Below, piece by piece: positions 15,877 to 23,981 of a DNA stretch of 64,000 bases. Under the pieces are notes generated by a model. It saw only the letters and a list, made by a program, of their open reading frames with translations, was not told the origin of the DNA and did not search any database. The translations under genes were made by a program, and so were the position numbers. The DNA comes from Pseudomonas sp. Q1-7 (GTDB lineage Bacteria > Pseudomonadota > Gammaproteobacteria > Pseudomonadales > Pseudomonadaceae), in the NCBI RefSeq assembly GCF_028010285.1, contig NZ_CP116304.1, positions 4,976,501 through 5,040,500 of the forward strand, given 5' to 3'. Position 1 is the stretch's first letter, and each line of letters begins with the position of its first letter.

Positions 15877-18617
15877 CGCTTACCCTTCCCTGGCTTTTGA
15901 TTGGCCGTCATCTCGGTATACAGCTCGAACAGCTTCTCCAGGCGCTCGGTGTCGTTCTTGAAGCGCCGACCGATGTAGATGCGTTCCAGAACTTCATCGT
16001 TACGGTCGTGAGCTTCACGAAGGTCTGCGGGCATTTTTTCTGGGTCATAGAGCTCCGCGATGCTGGTGGGGAAGTGGGCCTCTCGGGCAAGAAGGATGTC
16101 CTCTGCGCAGCGGGTAAGGTCAGCCTTATTTTTTTCTGTGAGGTTAGGAACTGGGAACGTGTTCCAGCCCAGGGTGTTTGAATATCGATAGCGAGTTTCT
16201 AGCTTGCCGCAGACGGTGGCAATCCAGACCAAATGAATACGCGAAGATATAAGCGCCATATTCCAGAGGGGGGCGTCATAAATGGCATATGCCTGATTAG
16301 TGGTTCCCGTCCGTCCCGGAAGGAGTGCTGCGGGCAAAAACTCGCGCGTTTCAGAGCTAATAGTAGGTGCCAGGATCGTTATTCGTTCAGCGATATTCCG
16401 ATCGCGGTACTGGTGTGGGCGATTAACTAGCGCGTTGTAACTTGGGTCTGGGCTATTTTCTCGGGTTCTCCGAACACCATCAATTCTCGCTCGAATAAAT
16501 TCACTGCTCAAAGCAAGCTCTAGATCGCCATCATCTATCCAGAGGCAGTATCGCTGTAATCCTCGTATAAACTCTTGTGCACCAAAGAGGGGAATGATGA
16601 TGCGATCAAGTTCTGGGTTGTTTCTTAAGAGCATGTCTCTCTCTTGCATGCTCAAAGTCAAAAAATTCCCATCCCCGGGGAGATTTCCGTAACGCATCTT
16701 ACCAAGGGAAGAAATTGGATTAGTGCTCGGTACTACAACCTCAACGTGGGAGCTAGATAGGTATGCATTAATTCTTGAGACTTCCTGTCGCTGTGTCTCG
16801 TCAAATAGAATCTTTTGAGCTCTTGGCCGGCCTATCCCAAGGATTACACAGGTCACCCCTGCATTATTGGAGGCGTTGTTGCTCCAACGAAAAGAGCGAT
16901 GCGCAAAGTTTATTTCCAGGCCTTTTGAGAATAAGTGCGGCCAATAGATGGGGATTTGTGTGCCTTGTGAAACTGAGTTTGTGGTTACAAAGGCAAACTC
17001 ACCACGCGCCTCACGAACATACTCAGATGCCTTCTCGATCCAGCAGAATACGTAATCAAGGGATGCGCTTGATTTTACTTTTTTTCCAAGGACGAGCTTT
17101 ATCTCTTCTTTTTGTTGTTTGGTTTGATTTCGCCGACCGATATAGGGAGGATTTCCGCATATATAAGTTTCTCCGCCCTCATTCTCAAAATCAATCTGAG
17201 CTTGGTCAAGCGGGCTACCAAATAGGTCGTCGGCGTGCAGCTTTACGCTGGTTCCAGTGGGCGGGCATACGCTGAGCCAGTCCAGCTGCAGAGCATTTCC
17301 GCTGGTAATCCAGTTCTGATTACTCAGCGGAAGAAACTCCAACAAAGCCTCCTTTTGACCCCGATAGAGCACGTCGCACTGGTACTCGGCAATGATCAGT
17401 GCCAAGCGGGCAATTTCGGCAGAGAAGTCCCTAAGCTCAATACCCCTAAAGTTGGTGAGGGGAATGTCGCTCTTGCGACCTGGCTCACCGCGCCGTTCAT
17501 TAATTTTATTTTCGATCTCGCGCAGCTGCTTATAGGCAATTACCAGGAAATTGCCCGAGCCGCAGGCCGGATCAAATACACGAATCCGTGCCAAGCGCTT
17601 GCGCAGGTTGAGCAGCATGCGTGGGTTGTCACCTGCCTCTTCCAGCTTGGCGCGTAGCTCGTCAAGAAACAGTGGATTCAGCACCTTGAGGATATTGGGC
17701 ACGCTGGTGTAGTGCATGCCCAGGGCGCCGCGCTCTTCGTCATCGGCCACGGCCTGGATCATGGAACCGAAGATGTCGGGGTTAACCTGTTTCCAGTCCA
17801 GTGCGCCGATATGCAGTAGGTAGCTGCGGGCAATTTTGGAAAAGCGCGGTACGTCTGGCTCGCCAGAGAACAGCCCGCCGTTAACGTAGGGGAAAGCGTC
17901 CGCCCAGCGCGGCAGGTTTGCCGAAGCACGCTGGGAAATCGGTGTATTCATGGCGCGGAAGATTTCGCCCATCACTTCATGCAGGTTGCTGGCATCCCGG
18001 TCGCTCATTTGCGCGAGAGTGTCGGTAAACAAGCCAGTTCCGTTGAAGATGTCGGTGTCTTCTGCGAAGAAGCAGAAGATCAGCCGTGCCATGAAGTGGT
18101 TCATTTCATGGCGGCGCTCGGCGGTGCCCCAGGTCGGGTTGTCCTTGAGCAGCTCCACATAGAGCCGGTTCAGACGGCTGGTGGCGCGGATATCGAAGGA
18201 GTTTTCGCGGATCTGCTTGACCGTGGAAATGCCCGCCAACTGCAGGAAGAAGCCAAAGTGATCAGGGAAGTCCGGATAGGCGCAGGCGACGGTTTCGCCG
18301 CTTTCTAGCTCCTCGGCCTCCAGTGTCTCCCCATCAGTAGCGAGCACGTACTTGACCTTGGCCCGAGCTGTGGCCGGACTAGCTTTGAGGGCAGCCAGCG
18401 TCTCAGTGACCTTGCCGGCCCCACACACCGCCAGGTGGATATTGCTGGTTTGCAGCACACCGCCCAGATCGGACTTATTGGTTGCCCCCGAACGCAGACG
18501 CTTGAGGGTGGTTTCCTTGTTGCCGAAGGCCTGCAGGAAGGCATAGGGGAACTCGACCCGGTCAAATGGCTGGCTGGCCAGGTCGGTAATGGCTTGTTCG
18601 ATTTCTACGGCGTTCAT
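15873..18617 (-). CDS. MmeI-like class I adenine-N6 DNA methyltransferase
   Basis: This 914-residue protein has SAM motif I DPACGSGNF (349-357) and catalytic motif IV NPPYIG (489-494), the order of gamma-type N6-adenine methyltransferases. The helical segment at about 160-330 and overall size resemble MmeI/type IIL-related enzymes, but I see no convincing PD-(D/E)xK nuclease in the N-terminal 120 residues. Cleavage may thus depend on the neighbouring helicase/GIY-YIG/NERD proteins. The part encoding residues about 490-830 (target recognition) is visibly more AT-rich than the first half, as after exchange of a specificity domain. Confidence 0.88.
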   Translation of the reverse strand: MNAVEIEQAITDLASQPFDRVEFPYAFLQAFGNKETTLKRLRSGATNKSDLGGVLQTSNIHLAVCGAGKVTETLAALKASPATARAKVKYVLATDGETLEAEELESGETVACAYPDFPDHFGFFLQLAGISTVKQIRENSFDIRATSRLNRLYVELLKDNPTWGTAERRHEMNHFMARLIFCFFAEDTDIFNGTGLFTDTLAQMSDRDASNLHEVMGEIFRAMNTPISQRASANLPRWADAFPYVNGGLFSGEPDVPRFSKIARSYLLHIGALDWKQVNPDIFGSMIQAVADDEERGALGMHYTSVPNILKVLNPLFLDELRAKLEEAGDNPRMLLNLRKRLARIRVFDPACGSGNFLVIAYKQLREIENKINERRGEPGRKSDIPLTNFRGIELRDFSAEIARLALIIAEYQCDVLYRGQKEALLEFLPLSNQNWITSGNALQLDWLSVCPPTGTSVKLHADDLFGSPLDQAQIDFENEGGETYICGNPPYIGRRNQTKQQKEEIKLVLGKKVKSSASLDYVFCWIEKASEYVREARGEFAFVTTNSVSQGTQIPIYWPHLFSKGLEINFAHRSFRWSNNASNNAGVTCVILGIGRPRAQKILFDETQRQEVSRINAYLSSSHVEVVVPSTNPISSLGKMRYGNLPGDGNFLTLSMQERDMLLRNNPELDRIIIPLFGAQEFIRGLQRYCLWIDDGDLELALSSEFIRARIDGVRRTRENSPDPSYNALVNRPHQYRDRNIAERITILAPTISSETREFLPAALLPGRTGTTNQAYAIYDAPLWNMALISSRIHLVWIATVCGKLETRYRYSNTLGWNTFPVPNLTEKNKADLTRCAEDILLAREAHFPTSIAELYDPEKMPADLREAHDRNDEVLERIYIGRRFKNDTERLEKLFELYTEMTANQKPGKGKR

Positions 18618-18784
18618 GAGATGAGGCTATCCCGGTCGCTACTGCGAAAAAGCGGCAAAGGCAGGCGCTGAGACCTACCATCCATGCAAATTGAAGGGAT
18701 GATAAATGAAGGAGCAGAGCGCAGGTGAAAGAGATCCACGCGCTCGTCAGACACGAGCATTGCCGCTAATCAAACAGCAGCCGA

Positions 18785-19486
18785 CTATCCCTTGCTGGTG
18801 TCGAATCCGCGCTGGCGATTCCCGTAGGACTTCGTAGCTGCCTTGCACAGGTAGCTTGCACGGCGGAACAACTCCGGCAGTTCATCCAGCTTGCCGTCGG
18901 GGACGTTCTGGTAGATTCGATACGTGGCATTGTCGGTGATATGTACCAGCCCATCGACCTGATCGACCGAAAGCTGCAAGGCACTGGCCCAAGCTTCCTG
19001 CAGACGCGCAACGAGATTTCGCCTCGTAGATTGCACCCGACCCGGCCTGTGATAGGCATCATGATTGAGCAGGAATACCAGATGGTAGTGCGGCCTTCCC
19101 CCCGCTCCAACCTCCCTTGCCCAGGCATAGCGTACCCTGCAATTACGAGCATCCTTCTTTTGCTCACGCAGCTGACTGCGGTGGTATTCGATCTTGGCTC
19201 CGAAAGACTCGATGAACCTGCTGATGACCTTGTTGGTGTCAGCGTAGCCAGACGGATCGATGTCCTTCGGCAGGTTTAGATCCACCCGGAATGCCATGAC
19301 CCTCGGATACTGGGTCAGTGCCCGCTGGATAACTCGCAGCAGGCGGGACAGGTACTCCTCTACGAATGGTCCCTTGTCGATCATCAGAGGTAGGCCACGG
19401 TAGGTAGGTCCGTACTGCAGACGAAGGTTGGTATTGCCTGGATGACGGCGCGGGCAGTGGCTGGTGGTATCGGGATGACTGAGCAT
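18785..19486 (-). CDS. YagK/YfjJ (inovirus Gp2-like) replication-type protein
   Basis: This 233-residue protein carries the YagK/YfjJ C-terminal domain signature: MAFRVDLNLP, RYAWAREVGAGGRPHYHLVFLLNHDAY and a later NATYRIYQN. The H-x-H-x-x-hydrophobic motif (HYHLVF) is like that of HUH endonucleases. Such genes stand next to alpA in proviruses and small islands of proteobacteria and probably act in replication. The start has GAGGAGT upstream. The 170 bases between it and the methyltransferase hold nothing clear. Confidence 0.8.
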   Translation of the reverse strand: MLSHPDTTSHCPRRHPGNTNLRLQYGPTYRGLPLMIDKGPFVEEYLSRLLRVIQRALTQYPRVMAFRVDLNLPKDIDPSGYADTNKVISRFIESFGAKIEYHRSQLREQKKDARNCRVRYAWAREVGAGGRPHYHLVFLLNHDAYHRPGRVQSTRRNLVARLQEAWASALQLSVDQVDGLVHITDNATYRIYQNVPDGKLDELPELFRRASYLCKAATKSYGNRQRGFDTSKG

Positions 19487-20001
19487 GGTTATGACTCCTC
19501 AGGTTGGTGAGTTTCATAACCGTCTGGGTCATGTGTAATTTTTAAACCGTTACCGTGTACTGCTACCTGCCCCTCGACTGAATGAATACGCTGTGGTCAG
19601 GGCTTGCAGCTCATGCCTCAGCCCCCCTACGAACCCTACTCGATAGCTCAGGCAGCGCTCACACGGTGTCAGATAGCCAGAACCCTAGGGGTAGGAAGAG
19701 CGAGTAAAAGCATTAAAAGCATAATACCCGTGCCGCAATTGACGCTCTCGGCTACGCCGTGATCGTGGGATGTTTTCTCACGGCCACACCGTGAATTTAT
19801 CCAGGGTGCCTACTCCGGTAATAAACCATCGAGCAACGGCCCTGACACAGCCATCAATCCAACCTCCGACCTCCCAACGAACCGAGCAATGAGGAGCAGT
19901 ATTGCTCAGTTCGCTAGAGGCTCCCCACGGGAGTACATACCGCCCCACACGGCATAAGCGCCATGACCAGCCGTAGCCAGCCATGGCGCAGATGGTCAGT
20001 T
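19487..20001. other. Gene-free stretch between YagK-like and alpA genes
   Basis: About 515 bases with no supported gene. A minus-strand frame at 19778-19984 lacks a recognisable product. The leader of the YagK-like gene and the 3' end of alpA border it; I see no strong terminator or repeat. Confidence 0.4.
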
Positions 20002-20235
20002 CTAGCTGGCGACACTTAGGTGGCCGGTTGAGCGCACCGCAGCCCCCTCCTCCGCAAGGTCACGCTCCTCGATCCTTGCCAGGATCCAGTCATGCACCTC
20101 GCTATCTACCCAGCCGACGCAGCGGTCGCCCAGTGATACCGGCTTCGGGAAGGTGCCTTCCTTGATGTATTTGTAGATGGTCGACCGGGCCAGGCCGGTC
20201 GAGTCGATAACTTCTTTCAATCGAATGATCCTCAT
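20002..20235 (-). CDS. alpA: AlpA-family excisionase/regulator
   Basis: This 77-residue protein has a MerR-like winged HTH: LKEVIDSTGLARSTIYKYIKEG, then FPKPVSLGDRCVGWVDSEVHDW. AlpA proteins activate excision or element genes, often by switching on the integrase. The start has GAGGAG upstream. It belongs with the YagK-like gene and the large unknown gene on the same strand. Confidence 0.9.
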   Translation of the reverse strand: MRIIRLKEVIDSTGLARSTIYKYIKEGTFPKPVSLGDRCVGWVDSEVHDWILARIEERDLAEEGAAVRSTGHLSVAS

Positions 20236-20304
20236 GAACGGGCTCCTCGTATTCGTTCAGAGGATCTGCAGGGGCGGTAAGAAATAACTCGAAGGCTCGG
20301 GCAC

Positions 20305-21609
20305 CTACTCGGTTAGCAAGCCAAACTCATAGCGGTTCCACACATCCAGGTCAGCCTCGCTGTCGAACTCACGAAGAAATCCGCCAGGGACATCTTTGTA
20401 CACAATGCAGCCTTTCTGATTCTCGGGAGCCGGGTAGACGATCAGGGAAACGATCATCAAGCTATCATTCCCCTCTTCTGACTCCGGCGCTGGTATCAGT
20501 CTAACCAACTGGGGCTGGTACCCCGGCCACGCCTTGCCATTGAGCTTCTGCTTCAAGTGCTCGGACCAGTCGAACGCCACCTCAAAAAAGTGATCGAGCA
20601 CTTTGGGCCAGTAATAGCCAGCCTCGTTCTGCTCCGGCTTCCCGACCTTCAGTTGCGCTAACTCTCGACCGATCATGCCCGCCAGCGACGCAGGAACTTC
20701 GCCGTACCTTTCGCCCGGCCCTCCCCAGGTCAGGGACAGCAGATGCGACGTGTACCTGGCCAGCTTGTGATAAAGGACATCCAGCGCAGCAGGCCCCAGA
20801 GAGAGAAGAGCCCCTGCTACATCAAACGGCAGCCTGTTGGTCAACCTTTCGTTGCGGGATAGTCCATCTTCTGCATAAACCAACAAGGCGCAGCGGAGGC
20901 TCTGCTCACCTAGCTGCGGGTGATCGAGGTTCAGGTAGTAGGTACTGGGAACTCTGGCCCCAACGAAGAAGCCATTGGATACGCCTGGTACATGACCACG
21001 TATGAAGCCCAGGCTGACTAGCCGTACCACCTGATGTTTGAGCGCAAGCGGGTTCAAGCCCGTCATTGCGCGGAGCTTCGCCTCCCCCACTCCGGTCACA
21101 ACCCCACACTGATCGGCAAAGGTTAAAAGGGCAGCAAAAAGCACTCTCGTGGCAGCCCCCAGGCGTCCACTGGCCCCAGGCGCTGCCGGCCGCCCGTCCT
21201 TGCGTACCTGTTGGCGCACAGCCTTTTCGCTCCTGGTATCTGTTTCAGGCCGAGGTCCCTCGGCATAAATTTCCGGCTCACTAAAGAGCCGCAGAACCAG
21301 GTCCCGATGAGCAAGCGTGCGCCTCCTTGGCCGGGCAAGCAGATCTAGGAGGTACTGCGACGCCTCATATTCCTGCCCCGGGCGCCCCACCTTGTCAGCC
21401 TGCTTTTTGGCCACCAACAGCCCAGCCTCGGCTAACTCCCGCGCTGCGTCTCTGACCAACCTATCCGTCAAGCAGAGGAGTCTCGCAGCCGGCTTGACCT
21501 TGAACGAGGCGGCCAAGAGTGCCTGCTCTCGGCATATCAGGGCTTGCAGGAAAAACCTGGACTCCGCACTAACCTCTAGGTCTTCATAAAAAGCTAAAAG
21601 ACTAGCCAT
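20305..21609 (-). CDS. Unknown protein, possible winged-helix domains
   Basis: This protein has 434 residues from ATG 21609 (437 from a GTG at 21618). A stretch near 45-80 (TDRLVRDAARELAEAGLLVAKKQ) and another near 180-205 (RAMTGLNPLALKHQVVRLVSLGFI) look like winged-helix regulatory or replication domains. No family recognised. It sits between alpA and a divergent MatP-like gene; the 230-base region in between is AT-rich (21610-21800) and likely holds promoters for both or an element control region. Confidence 0.6.
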   Translation of the reverse strand: MASLLAFYEDLEVSAESRFFLQALICREQALLAASFKVKPAARLLCLTDRLVRDAARELAEAGLLVAKKQADKVGRPGQEYEASQYLLDLLARPRRRTLAHRDLVLRLFSEPEIYAEGPRPETDTRSEKAVRQQVRKDGRPAAPGASGRLGAATRVLFAALLTFADQCGVVTGVGEAKLRAMTGLNPLALKHQVVRLVSLGFIRGHVPGVSNGFFVGARVPSTYYLNLDHPQLGEQSLRCALLVYAEDGLSRNERLTNRLPFDVAGALLSLGPAALDVLYHKLARYTSHLLSLTWGGPGERYGEVPASLAGMIGRELAQLKVGKPEQNEAGYYWPKVLDHFFEVAFDWSEHLKQKLNGKAWPGYQPQLVRLIPAPESEEGNDSLMIVSLIVYPAPENQKGCIVYKDVPGGFLREFDSEADLDVWNRYEFGLLTE

Positions 21610-21840
21610 CGTACTCACCGAAAAACTGAAAATTTAGATCACGTTTTATACCCTATAAAATCAGTTTATTAATTTCATGTAACGTATCTGTTAACGAATC
21701 TTTTAATAACGCTGATAACATAATCGCTAACTTTTACAATAATTTTGATCAAGAGACCTACCACCAGGCCCTGTAACACCGTCCAGTAGTGGGGCGAGTG
21801 ACCGCCCCTTGAATAGGGCGACGGGGAAGGAGACTCGAAA

Positions 21841-22515
21841 ATGAGCGAGACCGAAACAGCACCAGGCTGGCTGAACGAGAAGGACAGAGGAGAGTGGCAA
21901 TGGGCAGCAAGTTACCTATCGAGCCGGTGCTCTCCGTCACTGCAAGGCAAGATCAGCTTTCTTGCCGACAGTGGCTTCAGCCATCTGGTCAGATCGATCC
22001 ATGCCCTCGAATCCGAGGCTGAAGGTGTAAAGCTCATCGAGCGATTGAGAAACGCCATCAGACAAAGGCGGTATCGATTAGCCAAAGGCGGCAGAAAGAC
22101 CTGCTCCTTCACGCTCCCGCTCGAAACCAAGACCACACTCAAGAGCCTCGCCAAAGGGCACAAAACAACTGAAACAGCGCTGATTCAGCGCTTGATCGAA
22201 GTCGCCGCCCAGGCAGCCGCAGAACAGAAAGAGGTGATGCGTCGCGACGCTCAAATGGCCAAAGTCATACGCAATTCGCACAAGCTTACGCAGGAGCTGG
22301 GCAAAGTTCGGATTGATGAGACCAGAAAGCAGCTGCACCACTGCATGAAGCAGCTCGCGCGGTGGGAAACCTTTCTGAAAGAAGAACTGCCAGAGCTATC
22401 CCACGAAGACGAAGCAGCCGCAACAGCTCTTGCAGAACGCCGAATGCGTGTAGCCCAGGAGGCTATCGAAGCCGCCGTAGCCAAGCATGAGATGCTGAGC
22501 CCGAGGGCAGTCTGA
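21841..22515 (+). CDS. MatP-like ribbon-helix-helix DNA-binding protein
   Basis: This 224-residue protein contains IRQRRYRLAKGGRKTCSFTL followed by PLETKTTLKSLAKGHKTTETALIQRLIE. The segment lines up with the E. coli MatP stretch IRARRKRHF...KKSIDLEF...[22 protein letters not shown], the ribbon-helix-helix part that binds matS in the Ter macrodomain. An upstream EWQWAASYL also resembles the MatP N-terminus. The C-terminal 90 residues form a long charged helix, possibly a coiled coil. It may organise or partition the element DNA. Assigned from sequence resemblance only. Confidence 0.6.
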   Translation: MSETETAPGWLNEKDRGEWQWAASYLSSRCSPSLQGKISFLADSGFSHLVRSIHALESEAEGVKLIERLRNAIRQRRYRLAKGGRKTCSFTLPLETKTTLKSLAKGHKTTETALIQRLIEVAAQAAAEQKEVMRRDAQMAKVIRNSHKLTQELGKVRIDETRKQLHHCMKQLARWETFLKEELPELSHEDEAAATALAERRMRVAQEAIEAAVAKHEMLSPRAV

Positions 22516-22597
22516 GCGATTTTCGAGCCTGACACCTAAATGCCAAGCAATGGATCTTCTCAGCGCCCCGACATCCTGAGTTCAAATCCAGTCGCCC

Positions 22598-22621
22598 GGT
22601 ATTCCAAATGGTATTCCAAAT
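22598..22621. repeat. Tandem 12-bp repeat beside a tRNA-3'-end-like sequence
   Basis: GGTATTCCAAAT occurs twice without a gap. Directly upstream is GAGTTCAAATCCAGTCGCC, which resembles the T-arm/3' end of a tRNA. Such sequences are typical of attachment-site borders of tyrosine-recombinase elements, so this is probably the right border of the element to the left or a scar of one. Confidence 0.5.
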
Positions 22622-22680
22622 AAATATCAAACCGAGCTTTTATCATATTTTTCAGAAAGATAGGCTATCGTTTCAGATTA

Positions 22681-22760
22681 CCCCGGCCCACCAAATAAGC
22701 CCCTGAAAAGCTTAGAGTTTTTCAGGGGTTTTTCTTTGGGTGTCGAAAAAGTGTCGAAAA
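22681..22760. repeat. att-like module: CCACCA-type end, terminator and GTGTCGAA repeat
   Basis: CCCCGGCCCACCAAA is followed by a strong terminator (CCCCTGAAAA / TTTTTCAGGGG at 22700-22728, then T5) and by two GTGTCGAAAA copies (22740-22760). The same three parts in the same order recur at 29671-29770. The layout is that of an island end inside a tRNA/tmRNA-like 3' end. The two copies bracket a 7-kb defence-bearing segment. Confidence 0.6.
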
Positions 22761-22797
22761 GAGACCTCATCTGCACACCCAACCTAAGCCACAGTGC

Positions 22798-23019
22798 CTA
22801 GCACGGCGTCGCTGGCCCAAGCCGAACTGCATCAAGAAGATGATCAGGAGCTAGATGCGCATAGCGCATGGTCATGGCCAAAGTGGAGTGCCCCAGGATC
22901 TTCTGAAGGGTCACGATGTTTCCGCCGTTCTGGATAAAGTAGCGGACGGCGAGCAGCAGCGTCCGAATGCAGGCCACGAGGCGGACATTCATGCCGTCCA
23001 CTCCTGCTCCAGGAGCCAA
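22798..23019 (-). pseudogene. Integrase C-terminal remnant
   Basis: A 73-codon frame. Its last 50 residues (FIQNGGNIVTLQKILGHSTL...MRYAHLAPDHL) are the classical C-terminal end of an XerC/phage-type tyrosine recombinase, including LGH and the tyrosine of MRYAHLAP. The bases before about 22950 do not continue the integrase and the HxxR box is lost, so the gene is truncated. It lies next to an att-like module, as expected for an element's own integrase, meaning this island can no longer move by itself. Confidence 0.75.
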
Positions 23020-23204
23020 GTGCGGAGCATGGCGCTGTTGACCATGCGGCGCTTACCAAGCTTCACCGTGGGCAGCACGCCCTTCATGGCCCAGGCCCGG
23101 ACAACGCCGTAAGCGACGCCATTGCGTTCGGCCCAGCTCTCGATGGTTTCAACGTCCTGTTGCGGGCCGATCAGCGCGCGAGGGTCTAGCTCTTCCAGTT
23201 CCAT
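22989..23204 (-). CDS. Phage Cox/excisionase-like HTH protein
   Basis: This 71-residue protein has a MerR-like HTH (IESWAERNGVAYGVVRAWAMKG) followed by LPTVKLGKRRMVNSAML, as in excisionase or Cox-like regulators of filamentous and P2-like phages. It is divergent from the repressor-like gene at 23345; the region between holds palindromic operators. Together they look like a phage genetic switch kept after the rest of the prophage was lost. Confidence 0.7.
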   Translation of the reverse strand: MELEELDPRALIGPQQDVETIESWAERNGVAYGVVRAWAMKGVLPTVKLGKRRMVNSAMLRTWLLEQEWTA

Positions 23205-23256
23205 GGTCGTTCCGTCACTATTTGTCTCGTTGCAGCAGTCATAACGGCTGGATCAA

Positions 23257-23322
23257 TGATAAATAATTTGTCATTTGCAGAAACCATACTGACAAATAAT
23301 TTGTCAGCCAAATTGTTTGTCA
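23257..23322. promoter_or_regulatory. Operator cluster of a phage-type switch
   Basis: The perfect 17-bp palindrome TGACAAATAATTTGTCA lies at 23290-23306. A copy with one mismatch (TGATAAATAATTTGTCA) is at 23257-23273 and a weaker half-matching copy at 23306-23322. They lie in the divergent region between the Cox-like and repressor-like genes and are probable binding sites for one or both. Confidence 0.75.
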
Positions 23323-23344
23323 TCTCTGCATAGAGCTTTACTGG

Positions 23345-23611
23345 ATGATCGAAGAACGGCTAAGGGCCCTGGTGCGCCACCTAGGCGCGGCCAAGCTAGC
23401 TAGCGTGACGCCGATTGAGCGCAGACGCTGGCAGACCGTGGCCACAAACCACGAGGTCAAAGCGCGCATTGAAGACATGGAAGAACTCCTGAAGGCGTTC
23501 CCCCAATACGACCTATGGCTTTGGAAAGGCGAAGTAGATCCCGCCCGGGGCCAGTTGTCCCCTGCGTATGAAGAAGCCAATTCAAACTTGCCCACTCCCA
23601 ACGCGGGATAG
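23345..23611 (+). CDS. Phage repressor-like DNA-binding protein
   Basis: This 88-residue protein (MIEERLRALVRHLGAAKLAS... KAFPQYDLWLWKGE ... PTPNAG) is like small repressor proteins of Pseudomonas filamentous and P2-like prophages, which start with a short HTH and carry a conserved YxLWL segment. It is divergent from the Cox-like gene and faces three operator-like palindromes. Probably the lysogeny-type regulator of the decayed element. Confidence 0.65.
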   Translation: MIEERLRALVRHLGAAKLASVTPIERRRWQTVATNHEVKARIEDMEELLKAFPQYDLWLWKGEVDPARGQLSPAYEEANSNLPTPNAG

Positions 23612-23981
23612 CGATCACCACAGCAGTAGCTAAGCGCTGGTTCACCAGGAGGAGCCGCTAGGCGGCATTGGGGAAAGGGAGATCAGTAGTCAGTCATGGA
23701 TCGACGTCTTATCTGGCGATTCAGCCGGAACCAACTCTTCCACGGCCATCATCCGCTTCGATGCGCAGATGGTGAGTTGCGAAGCGAATACCTAGATTAC
23801 ACCGGCCTTAATAGCGCTCCATCAGTCACGAGCAAATCTAGCAACTCGCGCTTAGAGGCGCCGATCTGGTTGCTAAACCCCATCAAATCACCTCGATGTT
23901 TAGCATCCTCGAAAGTACACCTATTACTTCCAGCTCAAAACCAATTAAAACAACCCAACACAAAAAAGTTGACAAGTCGAC
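23612..23981. other. Gene-free stretch before the SIR2-STAND gene
   Basis: About 370 bases without a supported gene. A short plus-strand frame near 23698-23790 (IDVLSGDSAGTNSSTAIIR) could be the tail of a lost phage gene. Base composition falls sharply to AT-rich from about 23870, marking the border of the foreign SIR2-STAND gene. Its promoter should be here. Confidence 0.4.

Noticed and set aside
12523..18617. BREX or DISARM assignment for the methyltransferase block
   Set aside because: No PglZ phosphatase, BrxC ATPase, DUF1998 or phospholipase-D gene is present; only methyltransferase and helicase are shared with those systems.
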